Source of the DNA: an uncultured Clostridia bacterium
Lineage (GTDB): Bacteria; Bacillota; Clostridia; Christensenellales; UBA1242
Length of the DNA stretch: 51,705 nt
Direction of reading: 5' to 3'
Assembly: GCA_946491735.1 (NCBI GenBank)
Contig: CAMLYK010000003.1
Span: 1 to 51,705 of the forward strand
Position numbers and translations under genes: made by a program. Under the pieces are notes generated by a model. That model had not been told where the DNA came from, did no database searches, and saw only the letters and a program-made list of their open reading frames with translations. Of this stretch, positions 42,300 through 51,705 are shown in pieces (position 1 is the first letter of the stretch; each line of letters opens with the position of its first letter).

Positions 42300-44258
42300 A
42301 TGGAATATCGAAATTTTGAATTAGTATCAAAATACAAACCTACTGGAGATCAACCTGAAGCCATACAAGCATTAGTTGAAGGCGTCAAAGATGGACTATC
42401 AGCTCAAGTTCTAAAGGGAGTCACGGGTAGCGGAAAAACTTTCACAATGGCTAATGTGATAGCTCAGGTCAATCGCCCCACCCTTATTCTCGCTCATAAC
42501 AAAACTCTTGCTGCACAATTATGTAATGAATTTCGCGAATTCTTTCCAAATAATCGTGTGGAATTTTTTGTTAGCTACTATGATTATTATCAACCAGAAG
42601 CATATATTGTTTCAAGTGATACTTACATCGAAAAGGACATGAGTGTAAACGATGAAATTGATAAACTACGACACAGCGCAACCAGCAGTTTGTTAGAGCG
42701 TTCAGACACAATAGTTGTGGCATCGGTCTCCTGTATTTACGGCTTAGGAGCGCCAAAAGAGTATTACGATTTACATATTTCACTACGCGCAGGGGACAAA
42801 ATGACGAGAGAACAATTGATCAGTCGTTTGATCAGTATTCAATACACAAGGAACGACATTGATTTCACTCGTTCTACTTTTCGTGCACGCGGTGACGTTG
42901 TGGACATTTTCCCAGCTGACAGCAGCGAACGCGCCATAAGAGTAGAATTTTTTGATGATGAAATTGAACAAATCAGCGAATTTGAGGCTTTGACAGGAAA
43001 AGTGATAGACAAGCTAAAACATGCCTCTATTTTCCCAGCAAGCCATTACGCTGTGGGAAGCGAACGTCTGAATAATGCGTTGGAGCAAATCAAACACGAT
43101 GCAAAAGAGCGTGAAGAATTTTTCACAAAAGAGGGAAAATATATTGAAGCTCAACGTATCCGCGAACGCACAAATTATGACATAGAAATGATGCAAGAGA
43201 TGGGTTATTGCTCGGGAATTGAAAATTATTCAAGATATTTTGATGGAAGACAGCCAGGAGAAGCCCCTTACACACTGCTCGATTACTTCCCTAATGGATT
43301 CTTATTGTTTGTAGATGAAAGCCACATCACTTTGCCTCAAGTGAGAGGTATGTACAATGGTGATAGAGCCAGAAAAACAAGTTTGGTTGATTATGGATTT
43401 CGCTTACCTAGTGCATTTGATAATAGACCACTTAATTTTGAGGAATTTAACAGTAGAATTGGTCAAACGATTTACGTATCTGCGACACCTAATGAATATG
43501 AATTATCGCTGTCCGGTCAGGTGGTAGAACAAGTCATTCGTCCAACATATCTATTGGATCCAGAAATTGAAGTCCGCCCTAGCCTTGGACAAGTAGACGA
43601 TCTATCAGATGAAATAAAAAAGAATATTGAGAAAAAAGGAAAAGTTTTAGTCACCACACTGACAAAGAAAATGGCAGAAGATCTATCTTCTTATTTTGGC
43701 GAAAATGGAATACGTGTCAAATATTTGCATAGTGATATTGATACATTGGAGCGTGTGAAAATAATCAATGAATTGCGTGCTGATGAATTCGATGTGTTGA
43801 TTGGAATTAATTTATTGCGAGAAGGTCTAGATTTGCCGGAAGTTACATTAGTTGCGATTTTAGATGCAGACAAAGAAGGATTCTTACGTAGTGCCACTTC
43901 ATTGATACAGATTGTTGGACGAGCAGCTCGTAATAGTGAAAGCAAAGTTATCATGTATGCAGACAAAATGACAGACAGCATGAAACAAGCAATTGATGAA
44001 ACAAATAGACGTAGAGAAAAGCAAATGCAGTATAATAAAGAACATAATGTAAAACCTATGACTATCAAAAAAGATATAGTTGACACATTGAAAATCAGAA
44101 TGGACAAAGACGAAGAACAAATGTCCAAAACAGATATTTCGAAAAAGATTGAGCAATTAAAGGGCTTGATGAACACTGCAGCATCTCAACTGGATTTTGA
44201 AACAGCTATTACATTGCGTGAAGAAATAGCTAAATTAAAAAGAAAATTGAGAAAATAA
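42300..44258 (+). CDS. uvrB: Excinuclease ABC subunit B
   Basis: [64 protein letters not shown]-terminal UVR domain. Confidence 0.98.
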   Translation: MEYRNFELVSKYKPTGDQPEAIQALVEGVKDGLSAQVLKGVTGSGKTFTMANVIAQVNRPTLILAHNKTLAAQLCNEFREFFPNNRVEFFVSYYDYYQPEAYIVSSDTYIEKDMSVNDEIDKLRHSATSSLLERSDTIVVASVSCIYGLGAPKEYYDLHISLRAGDKMTREQLISRLISIQYTRNDIDFTRSTFRARGDVVDIFPADSSERAIRVEFFDDEIEQISEFEALTGKVIDKLKHASIFPASHYAVGSERLNNALEQIKHDAKEREEFFTKEGKYIEAQRIRERTNYDIEMMQEMGYCSGIENYSRYFDGRQPGEAPYTLLDYFPNGFLLFVDESHITLPQVRGMYNGDRARKTSLVDYGFRLPSAFDNRPLNFEEFNSRIGQTIYVSATPNEYELSLSGQVVEQVIRPTYLLDPEIEVRPSLGQVDDLSDEIKKNIEKKGKVLVTTLTKKMAEDLSSYFGENGIRVKYLHSDIDTLERVKIINELRADEFDVLIGINLLREGLDLPEVTLVAILDADKEGFLRSATSLIQIVGRAARNSESKVIMYADKMTDSMKQAIDETNRRREKQMQYNKEHNVKPMTIKKDIVDTLKIRMDKDEEQMSKTDISKKIEQLKGLMNTAASQLDFETAITLREEIAKLKRKLRK

Positions 44259-44340
44259 ACAACTTACTCTATTTCAATTATTATAAATAATATGAATTGT
44301 TGCTAATTCTATCTTATAAAAATTAATAATGTCAAGAAAC

Positions 44341-44372
44341 AAAAAATCTCTTAAAATTTAAGAGATTTTTTT
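44341..44372. terminator. Bidirectional terminator between convergent uvrB and the 1292-aa gene
   Basis: Symmetric AAAAAATCTCTTAAAATTTAAGAGATTTTTTT. Confidence 0.85.
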
Positions 44373-44382
44373 GTTTGTTTTG

Positions 44383-47300
44383 TTATTCAACATCACCAGA
44401 TTTTGCTTCGTCATCTGAAGATTTTTCATCTTTGACATCTTCATGGCTTTCATCTTCAATTACAACTTCATCATCTTTATCTTCGTTTTGTTGAGCATTT
44501 ACTTTATCTTCTTCTGCAACGTCAGCCTTGATTTCCTCAACTTTCTTTGAAGATTTTTCAGACTTTGTGTCCTTATCTGTCATTGTGTCTTTTCTAGATT
44601 TTTTTTGTTTTGAAGATCCACCCTTTTTACCAGTGAATGTGAAGAATAGAATTACACCTGCAAGTATTATTAATGATACAACTATTAATATTACTCCAAG
44701 ATATGAATCATTATTCTCTTCTGGTTCTGTTTCACTTACTACATTGAATTCAATGGTCTTAACACCGACATTGTCGTAAATGTCTTCAATTGTTAGAGTT
44801 AAAGTACATTTACCTGTTCCATTGATAACATACTGACCATCTTCTTCGCCTTCTGATACGATTCCGTCATCACTTGATAGTTCAACAGTCAATGAATTCC
44901 AGTTAGTCATGGTAGTTTCTGTACCATTATCATTTCTATCTCTAATTACTAAACCTGTGTCATATGAGTAAATTGTATTTCCGTTGCTAATAACTTCAAT
45001 TACTAATGTTCTGTTGCTTCTATCCAAATTGATATTATATTCAATTTGATTTGTTCCATCATAAACTATGTCTTGAGATAATTCAGTTTCATAGTTCATT
45101 GAATATGTTGGAGCAACGTTATCGCCAACTTTGATTTCAAAAGTTTCAGTAATTGTGCTATAATCTGTTTTTGCAGTATAGGTCACTCTATATGTTCCGC
45201 GAGTATTAGCATTAGTTGTGAATGACCATACCATTGCATCGCCATTTTGATATCTTACAGCATTTCCAGCTTCAGGAACCAATCCATCTGGGTCAGTAAC
45301 TGTAACTGTGACATCCGCTTTCAAGTTTCCTTGGCTAGCAGTCCAGTCAGGTAAAATTATTGTTTCACTTTGTCTTGCATATTCAGGAACAGTGATATCA
45401 TAATCCCATGTAAGTTCTGGCATTGTAATATTCACATAATATACGCGTTCAACGACCGTACCTTCTTCCCCATATTGACCAGTGAATGTGATAGTATATT
45501 GACCTTCACTGTTAAATGCAAATGACATATAGTCGCCTGTTGTTGTATAATCTAGAGCCTGACCTCCATCATCGATTGTATATCCAATAGTAGTTTGAGC
45601 ATCATTAGTAATGTCATCTCCACTTGATGAGTACAGTGTAGGGTCAAATGAGATCACCGCACCAACTTCACCGCTAATTGTATTGCCTGAAATTGATACT
45701 TCTTCTCCATCAACGTTTTGACCTTCAGCATTGACTGACAAATATGGATCAGATGAATCATTAACAACGAAAGTGAAGTAAACTGTAGTCATATTTCCAG
45801 CATCATCAGTAGCTGTATAAACTACATAATAAGTGCCAACTTTGCTAGTAGTAATCGTACCACCAGTGATAGTATTACCACTCATTTGTTTTCCTGTAGG
45901 AGATAGGAATTGCAAACCTGTACCAACGCTATCTGGAGTACCAATATAATAATTTACATTAAGAGCAAGATAATCATCATCGTCTGTAAATTGAATTGTT
46001 GGAAGAGTGACTTCTTGTATTTGATCAAATTCTAATGTTTGCAAGATATTTATATTATCTGAGCTGAAGCTTCCAGCATTGATTATAGAATATTCTGGAG
46101 CGATCTCTTCGTCCATATCTTTAATATTCAACACTCGAGTTGCAGTGGCAATATTCCCTTCATCATTCAATGCAACAGCAACCACATTCAGCACTCTACC
46201 ATTAGTACTGCCCTGATAATTAGTTAATTCAATATTGAAACTATTTAAATTATCTGCATCTACAGTTGCAATACCGAAACCAGTATAAAGTCTTTGCATT
46301 TCTGTGATGAACAATGGATCATCAAGCACATTACAAATATTCTTTGCAGTGTCAGATTCAGGATTAGAAGTAACCACTCTAATAGCGTTTTGAATATCTG
46401 TTGCTAAATCATTTTCTGAATTCTCTGTATAATAATAGAAAACAGCATTCTTCAAACGTGTGTCAATATCATCTGATGAAGTGACGTTGACATTGATAAT
46501 ATCTTCACTAGATATTGTAGCATTATTTTTTACATTATTGATTTGAATAGTAGGAGTTGAACTATCTTCACTGTCTTCTGCAACAGTTGCTCTTGATAAA
46601 ACAGTTATAGTGTATCTTGTAGTACCAGTTCTATAAACATAACTTTCTTGACGCGAAATTGTGTTAGCCAAAACATAATAACCTATCGTATATTCGCCCG
46701 CATAATCTGAAATGCTTTCATCATCCGCTGAGAATTTGAATTCTACAGCCTTATTAAATTGTCCAATATTTTCATCGCCTGAATAGTTGTAACCAGTTTC
46801 TCCCTCATTGACTGCAACAACTTGTCCGTCCTCAACTTTCAAGTTATCTACATAATAGATAGTGCTATCTCTTGTACTTTGAATATAACGGATGAAAGTA
46901 AAGTCTTTATATTCTGTAACTTTATCTGTAGCATAAATTGCAGGTAAGACTAATTCAGTGTATCCATATCTCGTCTTCAAATCAACTGCGTAATCAGTAT
47001 TGACAGCGTCTACCATTACACCATCGTCATTTTCTTCTTGTACAGGGTTGCCTGTCTCTTGATTTATTTCGTAGTCATATGCCATATAGACACTTGGACG
47101 AGTGCTGTCAGTAACGTTTCTAATGATCACGCTGATAGATTTTGTATTGCTATAGGCGTCAACAATATTGTATGTCACTCTATAGTTGCCAACCATGTCA
47201 GCATAACTTTCTGCACCAAATTCTTCTTTCGTGAAATTAAATGTGAAAGTATTATTAGATAATGTCTTTGTGATTGCTTCATTATTTGTCTTAGTAATCA

Positions 47301-48261
47301 CAATTGATGTGACATTATGTTGAACATTTGAATTGTAATTGTCACTAACCGTAAGATTAGGTAAAGTTACATCAGTATCCCCCAGTTCCACACTTGGCAT
47401 AGATGGAGTGGTAATAGTAAGGTCATCACTAGTAGGTTCAACAAAATCGTCAGACACATTGATTGTATAAGTTGTTGTAGGTGGATTGCTACCTTGCGTG
47501 TAAGTGTATTCCAAGGTATATGTTCCGCTCATACTAGGGATTAAATAATATTTACCTTCTGATTGATATATATAATCGCTGCTCTCCCAATCTTGAGGCG
47601 TATTGTTGACACTGACAGTAGGAACAACTGTTGTAACTACTTCATCGTCATCACTGTCAACCACTTTCACATTCGCAACTGGAACTTCAATAGGCTCACT
47701 GCTAGTTTTCAATGAAAGAGGAACAAGTTTGTTCAAACCTGTAGTTTCATCAACAAAATCCAATTCATATGAAATATTTTTTACTGTAACAGTATAGTTA
47801 TTTGAATAATAAGTTCTACCACCATTAGTGATAATATAAAGGATGTTATAACTACCATTATTCAAAGCTTTTAAACCTAGGTATCCACTACCCAAATTGG
47901 TTTCATCAAAATAATCGGTATCATTACTATCGCCATCAACAACATAATCATGAACTTGACCAGATGGATCAATGACACGGATTGTGTAATTAGTGGCAGT
48001 ATCAGTAAATAAACCTGTAGTTTTTTCACCTGATAATGCTGTATTCAAAAGCGGAATTTGGAATTCTTCCCCAATTGATACGTCAATAGAAGTTTTAGGC
48101 ATTTTGATTGAGTTAATAGCTGCATTATAAGTTTCAATTGTATAAGACAATTCAGCCGCATAAGTCGTCAAAACTGGACTGAAAGCGAAAACAATACTCA
48201 TTACTGCAAAAGCTAAAAAACAAAATGTAAGTTTAAAGTATTTTTTTAACTGTTTCATCAC
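44383..48261 (-). CDS. Surface protein, 1292 aa: signal peptide, about eight Ig-like repeats, TM, long charged cytoplasmic tail
   Basis: Signal ...VFAFSPVLTTYAAE; recurring GxYxVxY strand motifs; TM YLGVILIVVSLIILAGVILFFTFTG then K/E/D/S tail. Confidence 0.88.
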   Translation of the reverse strand: MMKQLKKYFKLTFCFLAFAVMSIVFAFSPVLTTYAAELSYTIETYNAAINSIKMPKTSIDVSIGEEFQIPLLNTALSGEKTTGLFTDTATNYTIRVIDPSGQVHDYVVDGDSNDTDYFDETNLGSGYLGLKALNNGSYNILYIITNGGRTYYSNNYTVTVKNISYELDFVDETTGLNKLVPLSLKTSSEPIEVPVANVKVVDSDDDEVVTTVVPTVSVNNTPQDWESSDYIYQSEGKYYLIPSMSGTYTLEYTYTQGSNPPTTTYTINVSDDFVEPTSDDLTITTPSMPSVELGDTDVTLPNLTVSDNYNSNVQHNVTSIVITKTNNEAITKTLSNNTFTFNFTKEEFGAESYADMVGNYRVTYNIVDAYSNTKSISVIIRNVTDSTRPSVYMAYDYEINQETGNPVQEENDDGVMVDAVNTDYAVDLKTRYGYTELVLPAIYATDKVTEYKDFTFIRYIQSTRDSTIYYVDNLKVEDGQVVAVNEGETGYNYSGDENIGQFNKAVEFKFSADDESISDYAGEYTIGYYVLANTISRQESYVYRTGTTRYTITVLSRATVAEDSEDSSTPTIQINNVKNNATISSEDIINVNVTSSDDIDTRLKNAVFYYYTENSENDLATDIQNAIRVVTSNPESDTAKNICNVLDDPLFITEMQRLYTGFGIATVDADNLNSFNIELTNYQGSTNGRVLNVVAVALNDEGNIATATRVLNIKDMDEEIAPEYSIINAGSFSSDNINILQTLEFDQIQEVTLPTIQFTDDDDYLALNVNYYIGTPDSVGTGLQFLSPTGKQMSGNTITGGTITTSKVGTYYVVYTATDDAGNMTTVYFTFVVNDSSDPYLSVNAEGQNVDGEEVSISGNTISGEVGAVISFDPTLYSSSGDDITNDAQTTIGYTIDDGGQALDYTTTGDYMSFAFNSEGQYTITFTGQYGEEGTVVERVYYVNITMPELTWDYDITVPEYARQSETIILPDWTASQGNLKADVTVTVTDPDGLVPEAGNAVRYQNGDAMVWSFTTNANTRGTYRVTYTAKTDYSTITETFEIKVGDNVAPTYSMNYETELSQDIVYDGTNQIEYNINLDRSNRTLVIEVISNGNTIYSYDTGLVIRDRNDNGTETTMTNWNSLTVELSSDDGIVSEGEEDGQYVINGTGKCTLTLTIEDIYDNVGVKTIEFNVVSETEPEENNDSYLGVILIVVSLIILAGVILFFTFTGKKGGSSKQKKSRKDTMTDKDTKSEKSSKKVEEIKADVAEEDKVNAQQNEDKDDEVVIEDESHEDVKDEKSSDDEAKSGDVE

Positions 48262-48286
48262 TGTCTCCTTAATTTTCGTCTAATTT

Positions 48287-48315
48287 ATTCTAATAAATAT
48301 AGAGAATTTTGTCAA
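48287..48315 (-). promoter_or_regulatory. Putative promoter of the 1292-aa surface protein
   Basis: TTGACA (48310-48315), 17 nt, TAGAAT (48287-48292). Confidence 0.7.
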
Positions 48316-48540
48316 ACAAAATAAGTAATATTTAGCAAGTTTTACATAAATAGTTTAAGATTTCAAACAAAATTTATTGCAAGAAAAAAAACTTGTTATG
48401 TCGAATAAAAAGAGAATATGAAATTTTTTCATTTTAAAAGCTTAAATTTTTAAATTTTGACACAAACGCTCTATCAAAAAACTGTTTTTATCAATAAAAA
48501 TGCAATATATTTTAATAAGTTTTTAATGCAAAAAAATAAA

Positions 48541-48560
48541 AAAGCGTAAAACTACGCTTT
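48541..48560 (-). terminator. Terminator of the 48559..49086 gene
   Basis: AAAGCGTA-AAAC-TACGCTTT followed by T-rich sequence on the minus strand. Confidence 0.75.
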
Positions 48561-49086
48561 ATAATATACTTATTTGCAAATTTGCATAATCTTTTGTGAT
48601 AAAATTGAATTCATCACTGCTAGCAAGAAAATATTGTTTTTCTCTATGTTTATTCAATTTGCTAATAAAATCACTGTTCAACAATTTATATCTATCCAAC
48701 AAGATTTTGTTTAATTCTTCAAAATTTAGATTGTTAGAATCTATTAATAGTCTTTTTGTTTCGAGTGCCCATTCGCTTGGTTCAATCCCATTAGATTTGT
48801 CAAATTCACACAAAATATTCATATCTTCTGGACTACAAACAAATCTAGCAATGATTTTGATTTTTTCTTGAATCGTGCGAGGCAATTCTTTCACCGCATT
48901 GGCATCCATGTAATAGAAAGAATATAGACGATCAGTTTCATTGAAAATAGCTTCTGCATGCCTTGGGCGCTTCAACACAACTCTATCTCCATACACACCA
49001 CGACCGCGTTTGTATTCCACAATTTCATAAAAATTATTTATCAAAAAATCTAACTGTGACCAGTTAAAACTATTAACTTTTGTCAT
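48559..49086 (-). CDS. Protein of unknown function, 175 aa, next to a HicB-like gene
   Basis: ORF with GGTGAG RBS; 11 nt downstream of the HicB-like ORF. Confidence 0.65.
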   Translation of the reverse strand: MTKVNSFNWSQLDFLINNFYEIVEYKRGRGVYGDRVVLKRPRHAEAIFNETDRLYSFYYMDANAVKELPRTIQEKIKIIARFVCSPEDMNILCEFDKSNGIEPSEWALETKRLLIDSNNLNFEELNKILLDRYKLLNSDFISKLNKHREKQYFLASSDEFNFITKDYANLQISIL

Positions 49087-49097
49087 AAGCTCACCTA

Positions 49098-49367
49098 TTA
49101 TGCTAGTGCGTCCACCAATAAAACGATATTCTTTTTGTTTGCCTTATAAACCTCTTCAAAATCACGAGGGGCCTCTAAATCGCAATTGAATTTGATTGCG
49201 CAATCCACCATAGCACATAAGTCCTCTTTGGCCTTGATATATGCATCAACTACCGTTTCTCCCTCTTTGACAATATCTAATTCTTGAATATGAATAGTAT
49301 ACCAACCAGTATTGGTACCCTTCTCATCATCTTTATATAAAACAGCAGGATAAACTAATTCTTTCAT
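49098..49367 (-). CDS. HicB-like (degenerate RNase H fold) protein
   Basis: MKELVYPAVLYKDDEKGTNTGWYTIHIQELDIVKEGETVVDAYIKAKEDLCAMVDCAIKFNCDLEAPRDFEEV matches the HicB pattern; internal start after a GGGTGG RBS. Confidence 0.7.
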   Translation of the reverse strand: MKELVYPAVLYKDDEKGTNTGWYTIHIQELDIVKEGETVVDAYIKAKEDLCAMVDCAIKFNCDLEAPRDFEEVYKANKKNIVLLVDALA

Positions 49368-49542
49368 AACCACCCTCACGTACTTGTTATTAATTATATC
49401 ACAAAAAAAATCATATGTAAAATGAATTGTTTTAAAAATTTGCACAATTTTTTATCTAGCAAATTTAAGAACATGTTTTATTTGAATGATCGTCAATTTT
49501 CATCCGACCCTCATAAGAGGATAAACAAAAATTAAAATTATA

Positions 49543-51078
49543 TTATTGAATAGGAATCATTAGATAGACTGTAAAATTATATGAATTTATTGTATCCCTA
49601 TAATAGCGATACGAATATTCTTTATAAATTTGATAATATTGATCTAAAAACTCTTTGTCCTCTTCATAATTTTCATCTCTGACTAACACAAAATCATTAC
49701 GCTTTTGCTCAATTGCTTCATAAAAAGCATTGTACATCTCAGGAAAACTATCCTCATCGTAAAGATTGTTGGCGAAATATTTTTCACTAGGAACTATTCC
49801 TGCAACATTGTAAAATCCATAATCCCACATCTTATAGCAAAACAAACTAGGATCATCTATTCCATAATTATTGATGTCCTCTGCAATTTGGAAATGAATA
49901 TAGTCTTGTTCGTCCCAAAACATTTCATTAGTGCAGTTTCCAAACGGAAAACAGAGCCCAAAGCAAACTAAAAGCATAATAATCAATGATAATTTTCTAA
50001 AAATTTGTTTGAATTTTAATTTTGAAACATAATCAATTATAAAAGCAATTCCGACTGAAGCAAAAACCAAAAGTGGCTGATAATAATACGAGAAATTGCC
50101 TGAAATGATCATTAATAGCAAATATGATAAGACAAGAATCGTATAAGTAATAGCTTTTCTATCGAATTTGTAAATATACACTATCAAACCCAAAATGACA
50201 ATTGCACTGCCAAAAAATCCGTTTAATAAGATCATCCTCAAATTTGAAAAAATAGTCAGTTCCGTTTTATACAAAAATAGATTATCATAAAAATAGACTG
50301 TGAACAAATCCCATACTGCATCATTTATTATGTAATAGATTAATGATAGGCAAAAAACAACAATAAAACTAATCAGCATATACAAAATTGATAAAAATGT
50401 TTTTTTATATTCTTTTTGTTTCAATTTAATTCCAAACCAAATCAACAATATTATCGCAGGGAACAAAAGAAGTGTAAATTTGATCAAAAGCAGTAATGCC
50501 AACAATATTCCAATAATAAAACATCTGGTATACGAAAGATCCTTTTTATCAAAGGTAAAATCAAAAAAGCAGAGCAAAAACCATGCAAATATCGGTGCAC
50601 AGTATTCTTCGACCGCACCTCCTCCGACCACAAAGAATGAACTGGTTGTATAAACGAAACACAACAAAATTACGCCGATAAGTGCCCTAAAATCAGAAGT
50701 GAATTTAATCATAATTTTATAAGAAAAGAACAAGAATAGAGTCATACATATCACTTCTAAAATAAAGGCATTAATATACGGATTTCCAAACGAACACAAG
50801 AGAGCAAACACATAATAAACAATTGGACCCTTTTGCTCGAACAAATCTTTGTAAGGCACTTTCCCAGCTAACATGCCATTGCCGATTGTAATATACCAGT
50901 TGATATCTTGGTTATCATTAAAAGCGTACAAAAAAGAATTTGCGCTACATACCATCAAGAACAAAAACGAAACAGCAAAGCAAATTAAAATCACTTTCCA
51001 TAACGCAATTTTTTTATTAGGAACTTCAACTTTGCTTTCAAAATTTATAAGATCTTCGTTTGCTTCAACTTTTTCCAT
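49543..51078 (-). CDS. Polytopic glycosyltransferase-like membrane protein (PMT/ArnT superfamily-like)
   Basis: About 10 TMs; DINWYITIGNGMLAGKVPYKDLFEQKGPIVYYVFAL motif. Confidence 0.75.
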   Translation of the reverse strand: MEKVEANEDLINFESKVEVPNKKIALWKVILICFAVSFLFLMVCSANSFLYAFNDNQDINWYITIGNGMLAGKVPYKDLFEQKGPIVYYVFALLCSFGNPYINAFILEVICMTLFLFFSYKIMIKFTSDFRALIGVILLCFVYTTSSFFVVGGGAVEEYCAPIFAWFLLCFFDFTFDKKDLSYTRCFIIGILLALLLLIKFTLLLFPAIILLIWFGIKLKQKEYKKTFLSILYMLISFIVVFCLSLIYYIINDAVWDLFTVYFYDNLFLYKTELTIFSNLRMILLNGFFGSAIVILGLIVYIYKFDRKAITYTILVLSYLLLMIISGNFSYYYQPLLVFASVGIAFIIDYVSKLKFKQIFRKLSLIIMLLVCFGLCFPFGNCTNEMFWDEQDYIHFQIAEDINNYGIDDPSLFCYKMWDYGFYNVAGIVPSEKYFANNLYDEDSFPEMYNAFYEAIEQKRNDFVLVRDENYEEDKEFLDQYYQIYKEYSYRYYRDTINSYNFTVYLMIPIQ

Positions 51079-51159
51079 AAAACCTATACTTATTAATATA
51101 CTTTAATAGCAATATTAAGTCAATCAAAAATTTATTATCTTATTTTATAAAATAAAAAA

Positions 51160-51177
51160 ACTCCTTTGAAAAGGAGT
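51160..51177 (-). terminator. Terminator of the 51187..51567 gene
   Basis: ACTCCTT/AAGGAGT inverted repeat followed by T7 on the minus strand. Confidence 0.75.
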
Positions 51178-51186
51178 AATTTTAGA

Positions 51187-51567
51187 TTAAACGCTTGCCT
51201 CATTATCTTGATTCATTTGTTCATCTGCGATAAATGAGATCAATCCTTCTTTTGGTAGATTGCTAAATAATTCTTTTATATCATTTACATTGCCATTTTT
51301 GTCAATGTAATTTTCAACCAAAGCTAATCTACTGTTTTGACTTTCTTTATAAACTTCTCTACCCGCAAGTAACGTCACAGGAGAAGTGCCATGCCCTTTG
51401 TTCACAACAAAACTGGCATCTTTTTCATTGACTAAATTAATTCTGTTTTGAATGAATGTCAGTCTACCTTTTATTAAACTTTTAAAAGGAGTCTTAGGAT
51501 TCAAATTGCTTTTTGATTTAATTGAAGATGAGGATTTTTTACTAATAATGCTTTTAGTTTTGTTCAT
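51187..51567 (-). CDS. Protein of unknown function, Ser/Lys-rich N-terminus
   Basis: ORF with strong AAGGAGGTAAT RBS and downstream terminator. Confidence 0.6.
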   Translation of the reverse strand: MNKTKSIISKKSSSSIKSKSNLNPKTPFKSLIKGRLTFIQNRINLVNEKDASFVVNKGHGTSPVTLLAGREVYKESQNSRLALVENYIDKNGNVNDIKELFSNLPKEGLISFIADEQMNQDNEASV

Positions 51568-51705
51568 ATTACCTCCTTATTTATGACTACATATTAACAC
51601 AAAAAATTAAATTTGTAAATAGTTTTATGATAATTTTTAATAATTATTTTAAATTAAATAAAATACTATTTTATAGGTAATTATAAGCTTTTTTAGTTTT
51701 TTAAA

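Noticed and set aside
43691-44176. 161-aa minus-strand ORF
   Set aside because: Antisense to uvrB 3' region; shadow ORF.

Overview
AT-rich 51.7 kb chromosomal window, probably from an uncultured low-GC Firmicutes/Clostridia-like bacterium (taxonomy is inference). It opens with the 5' end of a minus-strand 16S rRNA and its strong promoter. Housekeeping genes recognised: Smr, clpX, clpP, tig, rluD-type, lspA, sepF, rsmA/ksgA, T-box-valS, groES/groEL, uvrA, pepF-like M3 peptidase, uvrB. No mobile element, CRISPR array or tRNA was seen. Accessory interest is concentrated in four places. (1) Very large cell-surface proteins: a 3697-aa protein with one N-terminal TM, a 1055-aa protein with four CBM-like repeats and a cytoplasmic coiled coil, a 1292-aa protein with about eight Ig-like repeats and a charged tail, and a 474-aa TIGEL-repeat protein. 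(2) Small tail-anchored proteins directly next to both uvrA (degenerate J-like) and uvrB (two putative winged-helix proteins). (3) A HicB-like gene with no HicA, next to an unknown 175-aa gene. (4) Fine-scale regulatory structure: phased A-tracts upstream of the rRNA promoter, a predicted leaderless smr gene, a start codon inside a hairpin (DUF421), and a promoter plus terminator pair that could encode a ~55-nt RNA. All calls come from reading sequence and supplied translations; no searches were run.
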